DNA of 64,000 nucleotides from Aureococcus anophagefferens (GCF_000186865.1 NW_008705572.1:83384-147383); one strand, 5' to 3'. Numbered from the stretch's first letter, positions 8,901 to 17,578 are shown. The notes: a model not told the origin generated them from the sequence alone. Numbers and translations are program-made.

Positions 8901-9173
8901 CTCTCGGCGATCCGCGGCGCGCTCGCGTCCTTTGCGGACGCGGACGACTGGGACGACGACGACGACGACGCCGAGGGCTACTACACGTCGCCCATCGACC
9001 ACGAGGAGGAATTGCTCCACTTCCTCCGGGCGCTGCAGGTCGCCCAGGGCCGCGGCGACGCGGAGCGGTGGGCCGCGGGGCTGGGCGACGAGCAGCGCGG
9101 CCACCTGCCCGCGCTCGTCCAGGCCGCGGAGGAGAAGGCCCACCAGGCGGCGCTCCCGACGCCCCCGTCGTAA
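5916..9173 (+). CDS. IPO7: Importin-7/8-type karyopherin beta
   Basis: 1085 residues in one exon. The N-terminus has the importin-beta arrangement (residues 25-105: AETRKAAELQIAQL then ARQAAAIAVKNLVKKRW), followed by HEAT-like helical repeats along the whole length. The segment LRDFPDRWPELVP and the later KVSKRFEYKSREDG are typical of the importin-7/8/Nmd5 branch. Near the C-terminus (about 945-985) lies a long Asp-rich acidic loop, then DNIGENYGNE, as in importin-7 homologues. It would bind cargo and RanGTP and carry nuclear proteins and ribosomal proteins through the pore. The divergent neighbour is the RING-H2 protein. A human-style split between importin 7 and 8 cannot be made here. Confidence 0.85.
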   Translation: MSAPADATNIDPASVVAVLLGTFSPVAETRKAAELQIAQLTAMRGSIFVLLRVSAEQGVQFEARQAAAIAVKNLVKKRWGDDAVFGGAEDRSRARATALDALLLPSTTGAIREQLAECVNELALRDFPDRWPELVPRVMAALRAQADAASVHNALLALRKVSKRFEYKSREDGARLPLDALIGESFPLLRDMLARFVPASGAHADAAILAKLILKIFWSCTQFALPNCALRDHAFILDWFDLVKAALECDSPSPEAARGALPAGDAQALEALPQWKLKKWAAQIATRFLTRYARAKYVDDAVKPFARVFARDVAPKCLESMLGLLAAASRGRYVSKRVAQLAFSFLDAAVDIGGLYKLLKPHLDFVLFECALPTLEATLEDVDQFESDPGEFVRKSHDPMEDFFEPRAAAMSLLSDLVRSRSKDVLEKLLTRLSQTLEAYAALAPAAVTLDWARAKDGALGALGALSEDLKPRKALAAAVDRLLEVHVLPEIVAVAGAPAHCGSFGFLRSRAVWVVMRFADHAETLSPARVEQCCGSVLRALEDAALPVRVEAASALRQLLANEHAIIERLFKPQLPNILEACFRIMADVGSDDVVQALEIVIDKFGDAIAPYAVALAAKLADAFANYASHADDDDEASMAAAQCVEAMAALLSALDDNAGNIYGAIEPHLVGPLAKIFRKDGDFVEYFENGIEVLSYLTYHGDAPFSAPLWSLFEMLIDAFHQWAYDYLPDLVAPLDNFVSRDPEAFLRGATAGGQRLVDALAGVAARLLAPEHQRRACERDCVKATHVLLSIFHNCRGRVDDVALGTLPLLAAAFECADGPPPAEEIRGREAAGNVGDDAHRVVYRKSLALALLDVLNSLLFYDPRLVLDGLFDANRVPPRAAELLLTKWLAYAADVKTNLGKKLAALGFAAVLAMEPPHGAVAAALPRVFAANVAALLAIQSDSRDDVDDGDDDDDDAFDDVDDDDDEPEDADDDDDDDDVPDNIGENYGNELSAIRGALASFADADDWDDDDDDAEGYYTSPIDHEEELLHFLRALQVAQGRGDAERWAAGLGDEQRGHLPALVQAAEEKAHQAALPTPPS

Positions 9174-9188
9174 GAGGACTATGCTAGT

Positions 9189-9305
9189 CCGTGGCAGCAC
9201 ACGCCCTCCGGCCGGCTTAGAAGGCGAAGCAGCCAAGAGGGCCATGCAACTGGAGCCGTGGCAGCACGCCCCGCCGGCCGGCTTAGCCTTAGAAGGCGAA
9301 GCAGC
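9189..9305. repeat. Direct duplication of the 3' end of the gene at 9289
   Basis: A segment of about 45 bp beginning ccgtggcagcac and ending gaagcagc occurs at 9189-9233 and again, with a 6-bp insertion and a few changes, at 9256-9305. The second copy holds the last codons and stop of the minus-strand PDZ-like gene. The first copy lies just downstream of that stop and would encode the same C-terminal residues and stop. Confidence 0.8.
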
Positions 9306-10294
9306 AGCGGTCCGCGCGGCAGTCGCGGCGCGCGGGCTCCGCGCGCGCGTCGCCGCCGCCGTCGTCGTCCTCGAGGGGGTCCTCGTCGAGGCGCGTCACG
9401 GCGAGGTTCAGCGGCGCGACGTCCAAGGGCGGCGTGTTGAAGGCCTCCTCCTTCGCGAGGCGCGTCTCCTCCTGGACCGCGAAGGCCGCGTCGCGGTGCC
9501 TGTGTGGAAATCAACCACTGGTTTGGGACGTGCTGACCAAACTTTGAAATTCTCTCGCTCGGTCACATCGAAGTCGATTCGGCTGATTTTTGGACGAATC
9601 GATGGCTCTCGTCGAGTTCTCGAAGCACGGCTGAAGATCCTGGTCCAAACCGTTCGATTACGCGCACATTGAAGTCAGCGTGAAGATTTGAGTTCCACAC
9701 GGCGCGGTGCATGCCCTGGACGAACTTGAGCGTGATGGGCCGCGCGCCCTCGCGGACGCGGCGCTGCAGGTTCCGGAAGAAGCCCGGCCGGTGGACGTCG
9801 ACGAGCAGGACGCCGTCGACAGCAACCAACTCGTCGCGCGGCCGGAGCGCCGCGCAGTCGCAGTCGAGGCCCGTGGAATCGACCTCGACGAACTCGCGGC
9901 CCTTGGCGCCGTAGCGCGCGAGCGCGACGGTGAACCGGAGCCGCGGCGCCCGGAACGTGTGCTCAAAGGTCAGCCCGCGCTCGTCCATGCGCGCGACGTG
10001 CTTTTTCAGGAGTCGGGTCACGCGCTCGACGGCCTCGGCCCGCGCGCCCGCCTTGGCCTCGTCGAACGCGTCGTCGAGGAGGTCGCGCGACTTCGCGGGC
10101 ACGGGCGACGTCGACGGCAGGAAGGGCGACGTCGGGGGCGGCGACCCGAAGGCGTCCGGCGACGTCGGGGGCGGCGGCGACCGCGACCGTGATGCGTCTC
10201 TAAACAGCGACCGCGCCGATTTGGGTATGATCGGCGGGGGCGAATCGCTCCGGGGGCCTCCACCGCCCTCGCCGCCGCCCGTGCCGCCGCCCAT
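9289..10294 (-). CDS. PDZ-like protein with CaaX-type C-terminus (introner-containing)
   Basis: Two exons, 10294-9711 and 9499-9289, give 264 residues; the joined length is a whole number of codons. The intron is the family B introner with a GC donor supplied by the target duplication gcaccgcg. The first 65 residues are Gly/Pro/Ser-rich with repeated SPPPTSP motifs. A folded region follows; residues about 150-195 (RPRDELVAVDGVLLVDVHRPGF ... RPITLKFVQG, quoted as two pieces) resemble the second half of a PDZ domain, with the ligand-binding first half unclear. The protein ends DRCCFAF, so its last four residues form a C-a-a-X box that could be prenylated. A membrane-attached scaffold is plausible but inferred. 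Confidence 0.65.
9500..9702 (+). mobile_element. Family B introner, copy 1
   Basis: A 203-bp element inside the minus-strand PDZ-like gene, flanked by an exact 8-bp duplication (cgcggtgc at 9492-9499 and 9703-9710). Read on the minus strand it opens ccgtgtggaactcaaatc and closes gatttccacacag, so the ends are inverted repeats. The core at about 9577-9625 (ttcggctgatttttggacga) is identical over 20 bases to family A and similar further on, while the ends are different. The intron runs from 9710 to 9500 and is GC-AG. Confidence 0.88.
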
Positions 10295-10460
10295 CGTATT
10301 ATTGATGCGGTGAGATGCCGAGGCGCGTCGCGCAAGCCGTGAAGAGGTCGCGGCTCCTTGCGCTCTCGAGAGTTTGGCTTGCTAAACGTCCACAGGCTGG
10401 CACAATGACGCTCGCTCACGCTGATCCAGCACGTCCTCCGAGGCCTCCTCCGCTAGCTCA

Positions 10461-11204
10461 TTACTCATAGACGGCGTGGTGGTGCTCCTGCACGAACGAG
10501 TCGCGGCCGTCGGCGCTCCAGAACTCGCCCCGCCGCGCCGCCTCCGAGGGACTCAGGCAGGGCTTCGGGCCGGTGATGGTCGCCTTGAGCTGCGACGCGC
10601 CGATCAAGAGGAGGACGAGCGCGAAGATCGCGGCGATGCCGCCGAAGACGAGGACGGCGGCGGCGGCGAAGGTGACGCGCGGGCTCAGGCTGTGGAGCTT
10701 CTTCTTCTTCGACCCGTGGAAGGTCTCGTTCGTCGACGGCGCTGGCGTCGGCGCGCGCGACGCCGTCGGTCCGAGCGTCCGGTACGACGGCGGCGGCGTC
10801 GGCGCGCGGCTCGGCGGCGCCGTCGAGGGCGGAAGCGACGGCGCCGGCGCCGTCGCGTTCGGCGCCGTCGGCGCGGCGCTCGGGCGCGGCGCGGACGGCG
10901 CGCGCGTCGGCGCGGCGCCGGTCGGCGCGCGCGCGGGCGCGGCGGACGGCGCCGCGCTGCAGCCGCAGGCGCGCTCGCAGGCGTCGTAGGCGACCGCGTC
11001 GTCCTCGCCGACGACGGCGCAGCGCGTCGCGTAGTCCGCCACCCAGGCGCAGTCCTTGGCGGGGGCCCCTCTCTTGTGCCAGGACGCGGAGTCGTGGCAC
11101 GCCGCCGTCGGGACCCAGGACGCCGTCGGGCCCAGGCTCGGCGCCGCGCTGGGGTCGCAGCGCGCGACGGACGCAAGCGCGACGGCCAGGAGCCTCCTGC
11201 GCAT
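10461..11204 (-). CDS. Single-pass membrane protein with Cys-rich extracellular domain
   Basis: 247 residues from the ATG at 11204, chosen because it opens a signal peptide (RRRLLAVALASVARCDPS). Residues about 33-82 form a six-cysteine segment (ACHDSASWHKRG, DCAWVADYATRC, ACERACGC). This is a pattern common in stramenopile surface proteins, with some likeness to ShK-type toxin-fold domains in spacing only. A long linker of APT/APS repeats follows, typical of O-glycosylated stalks in these algae. A KKKK stop, a span (about 180-200, FGGIAAIFALVLLLIGA) and a tail of about 45 residues complete it. It is likely a plasma-membrane or endomembrane protein with its Cys-rich head outside. Ligand unknown. 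Confidence 0.65.
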   Translation of the reverse strand: MRRRLLAVALASVARCDPSAAPSLGPTASWVPTAACHDSASWHKRGAPAKDCAWVADYATRCAVVGEDDAVAYDACERACGCSAAPSAAPARAPTGAAPTRAPSAPRPSAAPTAPNATAPAPSLPPSTAPPSRAPTPPPSYRTLGPTASRAPTPAPSTNETFHGSKKKKLHSLSPRVTFAAAAVLVFGGIAAIFALVLLLIGASQLKATITGPKPCLSPSEAARRGEFWSADGRDSFVQEHHHAVYE

Positions 11205-11335
11205 CACCGGATTATCTTCGGGCGGGCTCCATCGTCTGGAACAAGAGGCTGCCCTTGAACATGTCAACAGCTTGATTGCAGCCCCTCGGGAGTTATGGGA
11301 TAGCACCAATATGACGCGTCTCGACGGCTGACGCG

Positions 11336-12507
11336 ATGGTCTACACGCGCATCGTGCAGCCGGGCATCCGCAAAAAGTACCACTACGTGCCCGGCGAGCG
11401 CACGCTCTTCCGCGTCGAAGGCACGATCATCCCCAAGGTCTGGAAGACGGCGGTCCTCGTCGCGCTGCTCACGCTCGCGCTGTGCTTCGCGCGTCCGGGC
11501 GTCGTCCGACGAAGTCTGCTCGTCCAGCGGCGCTGTAGGTCTACGACGAGCTGCACCACCGCGAGCGGCACACGCCCGCGGCGCTGTCGTCGCGCGAGCG
11601 GCTCGCGCTCCACCTCTTCCGCGACGCGGAGAAGATCCTCGCGTACCTCACGGGCTTCCTCACGTTCATCCTCGGCTTTTTCAACTCCATCGTCTTCGCG
11701 CGCTGGTGGCGGATGAGGGAACTGTGCGGCAACGTCATCGAAGCCGCGCAGAACAGCGCGATGCACATCGCGATCTTCGTCGTACGGAGGCCCGCGGACG
11801 ACGCCGCGGGCGAGGCGGAGCTGGAGCGGACGCGCCACGAGCTCGTCCGCCTCATCGGCCTGGCCGTGGCGCTCGTGCTCCAGGCCTGCCACCGCGTGAG
11901 AGACCTGGACTGGCTCGCGGAGAACGAGCTGCTCGAGCGCGGGTCCGCGGAGCACGCGGCGCTCGAGGAGATCGCGGGGCCGGGCTACAACGAGGTCATC
12001 GGCTGGGCCGTCGACGCGACCTACGAGGCCGGCGCGCGGAAGATGGTCGCGCCGGAGGTGCTCAGCTCCGTGCTCTACAGCGTCCGCTGGGCGCTCATGT
12101 ACGTGTCGAACCACGCCGAGGACCTCATGATGCACCTGAACCAGCCCATCCCGCTCGCCTACTACAACCTGCTCGAGACCATGGTCTGCATCTACATCGC
12201 CGTCGCCGCCGCGGCGCTCGTGCCGTCGCTCCTCTGGGCCGCCGTCGCGGTGTCGCCCGTCGTGACGCTGTTCTTCTACGGGTTCTTCACGTTGGGCACG
12301 AGCATGCTCATGGACCCCTTCGTCAAGGACTCGGGCTTCGACACGCTGGCTTTCATCAAAGCGACCATGCTGTCCATGGACTCGCTCGAGCGGAACGTGC
12401 CGCTGCGCCGCCGCGTCGCGAGCCCGAAGCGCGGCAGCTTCAACGTCTTCGCCGACGACCCCGCGAAGGCCTTCGACGACGACCCAGGGCCGAAGAAGGA
12501 GAGGTGA
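11336..12507 (+). CDS. Bestrophin-like anion channel
   Basis: About 375 residues in two exons. Exon 1 starts at the ATG at 11336 and ends near 11488-11503; exon 2 starts at 11539 in phase 0, after a TGTAG acceptor. The donor cannot be fixed by eye: GC at 11489, or GT at 11501 or 11504, all give the right phase with a very short intron. The layout fits bestrophins: a first span after an arginine-rich N-terminus, then a second span followed by FARWW, then late spans with FFYGFFTLGTSML and DPFVKDSGFDT, matching the conserved Asn/Asp-Pro-Phe acidic cluster of that family. Plastid or plasma membrane location is open. Chloride or bicarbonate transport is the family role. Confidence 0.7.
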
Positions 12508-12756
12508 TCGCCTAAGGGCTCAAGCTTCATGTCGGCGCTCATGTTGGACTAGTTATTGAAGGGGACGCGCGCTCGACTGCGTCGTCTCCACCGGGAAAGT
12601 TTCCCTGCAAGTGCCGTCGTGTTGCCGCGCGGCGTCGTCGAGGTGGTAGAGCTGGTTTGGCAGCGTCGCTCCCGCGTCGCGCCGCCGCCGTACCCAGCGC
12701 CGTTCCACCGCTCCAAGCCCGCGCGCGCGCGCGACGGTCGCCTGCGTCGCGCACCC

Positions 12757-13230
12757 ATGAATTTCAGCGGCGCGAAGAGTCAGTCGACGCCGCCGGAGCG
12801 CGGCTCCTTCCCGCTGGACCACGGTGCGTCCGCGGCCCGCATTCGCCGCGCCCGCAGCGCCGCGCCCTCGTCGCAGGCGGCGAGTGCAAGGCGCTCAAGA
12901 CGAAATTCATCGCGTGCCTCAAGGCCGAGGGCAGCGAGCACGTCGCGTGCAAACAGCTCTCGAAGGCGTATTTGGAGTGCCGCATGGACCGCGGCTTGAT
13001 GGCGCGCGCGCGCCGGCGTCCACCGCGACGCGCGGCGCGCCCTCCGACGACGCGCGCGCGCAGGCGACGACATGAAAAACATCGGCATGGACGATTCGCA
13101 GACGCGGGGCAATCGCGTCGACCACGAGGGCGTGCGCGAGAGCGGGGGCTTCGTCGCCGGCCTCCACATCGACGAGCGCAAGTCGATACTCCCCTTCCGA
13201 GGACCCGCGGGCAAAGGGGGGCACGCGTAA
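12757..13230 (+). CDS. COX19: COX19, cytochrome c oxidase assembly protein
   Basis: Three exons, 12757-12823, 12877-13017 and 13064-13230, joining in phase to 124 residues. COX19 is a small twin-CX9C protein of the mitochondrial intermembrane space that takes part in copper delivery and cytochrome c oxidase assembly. The signature is complete: GSFPLDH before the first pair, then CKALKTKFIAC and CKQLSKAYLEC, each C-x9-C, followed by RMDRGLM. The first intron is GT-AG (GTGCGT). The second is taken as GT at 13018, but nearby GC donors also keep the frame. The C-terminal tail of about 45 residues is longer than in yeast. Import would use the MIA40 disulfide relay rather than a presequence. Confidence 0.88.
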
Positions 13231-13360
13231 ACTTGGCGCTCCTGTGAGGAGTCGTCTGGCGCGCGGTCGCTTGTCCGCATCCCTGCGGCAATTCCGGTGA
13301 GCTCACCGGTTTGCGATCATCCGATTCGTTCATTGTTTGCCGCGTCGTGAAACGAAGGAG

Positions 13361-14667
13361 ATGCAGGAGCAGCGCGAGGATCCTCAGAAGGAGAACGCCG
13401 TGAGCGGCAACGACGCGGACGACGCCGACGAGCTCGCCTGCAAGCCCAACGCGACGTCCCAGGAGGCGGATCGTTCGCCGAAGCCGGCGGCGCTCGGGCG
13501 CGAGGGCGGCGGCCTCGCCGACCTGCTCGCCACGGGCACGCCGAAGGCGCCCGAGCCCGCCGCGCCGCGCCGCGACGGCGAGTCGCGCGGCGTCGAAGGT
13601 GGGGGGTCCGCGCGCGCGTCGCCGCGCGACGTCGATCGATCGGTTCCGCCGCGCGGAGCCGCGCGAAATCTCCCTCGCAGGCGGCGGCGAGACCAAGGAC
13701 GCGAAAAAGTCGCGCAAGGAGTCCCTCGGCGCGGACGCGCCGCGCAAGAAGAAGAAGGCCAAGAAGGCGCGGCGCCTCCCCGCGGACCCGTTCGCCGCCG
13801 CCGAGCAGGAGGCGGGCGCGAACGGCCGCAAGGTCCTCTGCTCCATGACGGGCACGATCAAGGGCCACCACGGCCTCGAGTTCAAGTACGGCGCCGCGCT
13901 CACGGGCGTCTGGGCCTACCGCCAGGAGCACCTCGAGACGACGCACGCGCTCAAGCGCGCGGCCGGCGCGGTTCCGCGGAATCGCGACCGCGCCCGCGAG
14001 TGCCCCCCCGCGCCCAGGTTCACCATGACGGTCCTCGAGAAGGAGCCCGGGACCCTCGTCTGCCAGGGCACCTTCACGGACGACCCGGCGCTCTGGGGCC
14101 ACGGCGCGGCGCCGGCGCGCTCGCGGGGATTTTCACGACTCGCCCGGAGTCCCACCGCCCCGCGCAGGCAAGGACCGCCGCGACTCGTTCGTCGTCACCG
14201 TCGGCCCCGACGGCCGCACGCGCGCCGGCCGCGTCCGCGCGGCCGGCGAACTCCCCCGCGCGCCCGCCCGGAACGACCCCGCGCGCGCGCGCGGGCGACG
14301 ACGCCCCGCCCCGCGACGAGCGCACGCGCGTCCCGCGCACCGCAGGATCACGGGCGCGGGCAAGTCGCACTACGGCGACTACGACGTCACGGGCACGCTC
14401 GCGCGCGCGCCCGGCGACACGCACGCGAAGCTCCGCCTGACGAAGTTCAAGAAGCCCAAGCCCTGGTACTACGACCCCTGCGTCGTCTGCGGCGAGGAGG
14501 GCGACACGGCGACGCTCCTCCTCTGCGACGGCCAGGACAAGCACTGCAAGAACGCCGCGCACCTCGCGTGCGTCGGCCTCGACGCGGTCCCGGACGGCGA
14601 GTGGTTCTGCCCGGACTGCGCCAAGCCCCAGTGCGCCGCGTCCTGCGTCTGCCGCCGCCGCCTCTAG
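13361..14667 (+). CDS. PHD-finger protein, probable chromatin reader
   Basis: At least four exons. Exon 1 13361-13598 ends with a GT donor, exon 2 starts 13681, a GC-AG intron 14104-14167 follows, and the last exon starts at 14346. The donor of the last intron is ambiguous. The N-terminus is acidic, then Lys-rich (residues about 95-120, KKKKAKKARR), suiting a nuclear protein. The middle has Gly-rich beta segments of the type GTIKGHHGLEFKYG and GAGKSHYGDYDVTGTL, perhaps two copies of one fold. The C-terminus is a PHD finger with C4HC3 spacing: CVVCGEEGD, CDGQDKHC, HLAC, EWFCPDC. PHD fingers usually read histone H3 tails. The stop lies in a perfect 35-bp tandem duplication. Confidence 0.7.
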
Positions 14668-14702
14668 GCGCCGCGTCCTGCGTCTGCCGCCGCCGCCTCT
14701 AG
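14633..14702 (+). repeat. Perfect 35-bp tandem duplication containing the stop codon
   Basis: The 35-bp unit beginning gcgccgcgtcctgcg and ending cctctag occurs twice head to tail (14633-14667 and 14668-14702), followed by the first 8 bases of a third copy. Each full copy ends with the TAG. The PHD-finger gene stops at the first. Confidence 0.92.
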
Positions 14703-14830
14703 GCGCCGCGACGAGGTCGCCCCCGAGCACCCATCGAAGCCGCATGTTCCCGACTGTGCCCTCCCCCCCTTCATCACGCCCTTCATATATAGACACGAAC
14801 TGTATGTGCGGCGGCGGCGCGTGGATCGGC

Positions 14831-16186
14831 CTAGAAGTAGCTCTTGGCCGTGATGAAGCCGCCGAGGCTCATGAACGCGAAGCCCGCGGCGGTGATGAGC
14901 TTGCAGGCGCCCTTCTCGAGCTTGGACAGGGCGTCGCCCTTGGTCTTGAGGAGGAGGAGGGACGGGATGACGTAGGTCAGCGCCGAGCCGAGCGTCGCGC
15001 CCGCGAAGGCGACGACGAAGCCCGCGTCCGTGACGTAGTGCGCCGCGACGCCGAGGCCGCCGAGCATGCCCAGCGTCAGCGCCTTCTTCGCCGGCGGGGT
15101 CCAGGCACCGGGCGTGACGCCGTCCTTGAGGCCCGCGAAGGCGAAGGGGAAGGACGTGAGGAAGGAGAAGAAGAAGACCGCGCGCGCCGCGTCCGCCAGG
15201 GTATCCACCACCTTCGACGTCGCGGACCCGTAGGCGTTGAGCACGAAGCCCGGGATGTCCGGCCGGCCGGTGCCGAAGGTCGCGACGCCCAGCGCGGCCA
15301 CGAGGCCGTTGACCAGGGTTGTCAGCGCGAACGCGCCCGCGACGGCCTTGGCGAAGCGCCGGTTCGCCGTCGGGCCCTGCGGGTCCGCGAGCTCCGCGCG
15401 GAACGCGGGCGCGTTGTAGTGCGCCAGCGTCGCCGTCGCCAGCGTCGACAGCAGGATGATCGTCGCCCCCGAGCCCGCCGCGGCGGCCGCGGGCGCCGCG
15501 GCGACGGCGACCCTGTCGGGCGTGAAGCAGCGGAGGCCCATGAACGCGACGACCAATAACGTCGACGCGAGGCCCGCGAGGGAGAAGGGCTTGAGGGAAT
15601 CCAGCGTCGGCGCGAGGCAGAGCGGCGCGGCGACGGCCATGGTCGCGGCGAGCACGCGCGCGCGCGTCGCGAGCGCGGGCACCGCCGACGCGACGAGCGG
15701 CACGCCCAAATCCGCCAACACGATGCCGTACATCAAGCACGCCGACGCGCACTTGAGGACCGTGCCCCCCTTGATGAGCCAGGACGTCGACCCGAGCCCC
15801 GCGGCCTCCCAGGCCTCGCCGAGCGTCGCCCGCTCGCCGTTCGTCGCGCGGCCGATCATGTTGAAGCAGTACGCCGACATCGACGCGAGCGCGACCATCA
15901 TCGCCAGGGGCGCCGCGAGGCCGCCGGCGAGCGACGCGCCGGGCGCCATGGTCCGCGACATGGCCGCGGGCATGGCGAAGGTGCCCGCGCCGATCAGGTT
16001 CTTGGCCACGCCCAGCGTCGTCGCGGGCACGCTCGCGCCCGTCTGCTTTTGTTCCCCGGCGGCGGCGGCGAGCAGGCGGCCCGGTTTCTTACCGAGCGCG
16101 CCGGGCTTCAGCGGGCGCAGCGGCTGCTGGAAGGCATGCGCGGTTGCTATGAGCAATGCGAGCGGTGCGAACCGCATGATCATCAT
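14831..16186 (-). CDS. Predicted plastid-targeted AAAP-type amino acid transporter
   Basis: 451 residues. The start (16186, or 16177) opens a signal peptide that ends ATAHAFQQPLRP; cleavage before Phe followed by a basic, Ser/Pro-type stretch is the bipartite plastid-import signal of stramenopiles. After residue 55 the chain has about eleven membrane spans. The first contains GVAKNLIGAGTFAMPAA, the K-x-x-I-G-x-G-x-x-x-x-P motif of the amino acid/auxin permease and aromatic amino acid permease superfamily. The role would be amino acid movement across a plastid membrane; substrate not predictable. It is divergently paired with another predicted plastid membrane protein at 16316, 129 bp away. 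Confidence 0.75.
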   Translation of the reverse strand: MMIMRFAPLALLIATAHAFQQPLRPLKPGALGKKPGRLLAAAAGEQKQTGASVPATTLGVAKNLIGAGTFAMPAAMSRTMAPGASLAGGLAAPLAMMVALASMSAYCFNMIGRATNGERATLGEAWEAAGLGSTSWLIKGGTVLKCASACLMYGIVLADLGVPLVASAVPALATRARVLAATMAVAAPLCLAPTLDSLKPFSLAGLASTLLVVAFMGLRCFTPDRVAVAAAPAAAAAGSGATIILLSTLATATLAHYNAPAFRAELADPQGPTANRRFAKAVAGAFALTTLVNGLVAALGVATFGTGRPDIPGFVLNAYGSATSKVVDTLADAARAVFFFSFLTSFPFAFAGLKDGVTPGAWTPPAKKALTLGMLGGLGVAAHYVTDAGFVVAFAGATLGSALTYVIPSLLLLKTKGDALSKLEKGACKLITAAGFAFMSLGGFITAKSYF

Positions 16187-16315
16187 ACACGCGCGCTCCG
16201 AGCTGCTACTGCCACAAGCCTCAACACCTCAATTTGAACTTCAGGGTCTCATTCAACAACGAGCCGCGGCAAGAAGGTCCTCTCCTTCGAAGAAATCGAA
16301 CTGCTGCCGCTGATC
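16187..16315. promoter_or_regulatory. Divergent promoter between two plastid-protein genes
   Basis: 129 bp between the start codons of the AAAP-type transporter (minus) and the unknown plastid membrane protein (plus). It is moderately AT-rich (tcaatttgaacttcag) with no recognisable TATA box. Shared control of the two genes is an inference from layout. Confidence 0.45.
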
Positions 16316-17578
16316 ATGGCGCGAATCCTCGCGCTGTCAGCCATGGTGGCGGCCGCGACCGCCTTCCTCCAACCCCCACAACGCATCGCGCGCACCGCGC
16401 TGCGCGCGGAGAGTTTGAACCGCGGGAGCAAGCCGCCCATGTCCGACGCGGACAAGGAGGCGGCCATGAAGCGCATGGGCTACGTCTTCGACGCGTCGCG
16501 CAACACGTGGACGCGGCCGCCGCCGAACCGGCCGGCGCGGAAGCCGGCCATCGCGCGGTCGCCGGCGAGCGCGCGGCTGCTCGAGGTGCGCCTCGGCGAC
16601 GGCGCGTCGGACGAGGACGTCGCCGCGGCGCGCGGCGCCGCGGACAAGTTCAAGGGCGCCCTGAAGGCCGCCGGCGCCGTCGAGGCCGCCGCGCCGACGC
16701 CGCGCCAGACGCTGGAAGCCCTGGGCATGAGTCTGGCGGCGGCCAAAGTCGTCGGCCCCGTAGCTTTAGCGCTGGCCCAGCTCGGCCTCTGGGCGCTGTG
16801 CCGCGACGCGGCCGCGGATTTCGTCGTCGGCGACTTCTTCGCCGGCGACGTCCTCCCCGCGTCCCTCGGCGACTGGCGCCTCGCGGGCCTGGCGGCGGCC
16901 TTCGCGGTCTTCGGCGCGGACCCGACGGCGTCGGCGCGGCCGTGGAACGCGCGCGCGCTGAGCGGCGCGCTCGAGGGCGTCGCGGCCGACGCGGCGTCCG
17001 GCGGCGCCCTGCGCCTGCCCGCGCCCGACGCCTGGCGCGCCTCCGAGCCGTCCTGGCGCGCCGCGGCCGCGGGGCTCGACCTCCTCGCGGCGTGTCCCCG
17101 CGTCGCGGCGCTGCACGGAGCGATGCAGGCGCAGCTCTGGGCCGAGCTCGCGGCGACGCAGCCCTTCCGGGACGCCCGGGGCGACGCCTGGGTCGCCGTC
17201 GGGGCGTGCGCCGCCGTCGCGGCCTTCGCGGCCGCCGCGGACGCCGTGGCGGCCGAGCGCGGCGACGCGGTCCTCGACGCGGAGCGCGCCGCCGTCGCCG
17301 CGTCGCTCGACGACCACGACGGCGACCCGGTCTACGGCGCGCTCTGCGCCGCCTGGCTCGCGGAGTTCCCCAGCGGCGGGAGGGGGGGGGACAGGCTCGC
17401 GCCCGCGGCCGCCGGCGGCCGCGCGGCGGCCGCGGCCGGCGCCTACGCGCTCACGGGCGCCCTCGCCGCGCCCCTCGCGCTCCACGCCCTCGCCGCCGCC
17501 GTCGCCGTCGCCGCGCCCCTCGCGCCGGACGCCGACGACGCCCCGGACCCGGACCGCTGCGTCGTCACCATCGAGTGA
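16316..17578 (+). CDS. Predicted plastid membrane protein of unknown function
   Basis: 420 residues. The N-terminus (residues 1-20, ARILALSAMVAAATAFLQP) is a signal peptide ending Ala-Thr-Ala-Phe, followed by a basic stretch: a stramenopile plastid-targeting presequence. A short mature head has a SDADKEAAMKRMGYVFD segment. The rest is extremely Ala-rich, with several hydrophobic stretches that could be spans (near 150-165, 180-200, 295-312, 375-410), and ends in an acidic tail. No known domain recognised. The run gggagggggggg near 17381-17391 sits inside the frame without breaking it. The gene is single-exon. Confidence 0.65.
   Translation: MARILALSAMVAAATAFLQPPQRIARTALRAESLNRGSKPPMSDADKEAAMKRMGYVFDASRNTWTRPPPNRPARKPAIARSPASARLLEVRLGDGASDEDVAAARGAADKFKGALKAAGAVEAAAPTPRQTLEALGMSLAAAKVVGPVALALAQLGLWALCRDAAADFVVGDFFAGDVLPASLGDWRLAGLAAAFAVFGADPTASARPWNARALSGALEGVAADAASGGALRLPAPDAWRASEPSWRAAAAGLDLLAACPRVAALHGAMQAQLWAELAATQPFRDARGDAWVAVGACAAVAAFAAAADAVAAERGDAVLDAERAAVAASLDDHDGDPVYGALCAAWLAEFPSGGRGGDRLAPAAAGGRAAAAAGAYALTGALAAPLALHALAAAVAVAAPLAPDADDAPDPDRCVVTIE

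Noticed and set aside
12539..13903. Minus-strand open frames over COX19 and the PHD gene
   Set aside because: They run antisense to a complete twin-CX9C gene and to the PHD gene and consist of Arg/Ala/Ser. No motif.
13955..14022. Possible short intron in the middle of the PHD gene (gttccgcgg ... cgcccag)
   Set aside because: Its length is not a multiple of three with any GT donor, and the frame is open across it, so I kept it as coding; RNA evidence could change this.
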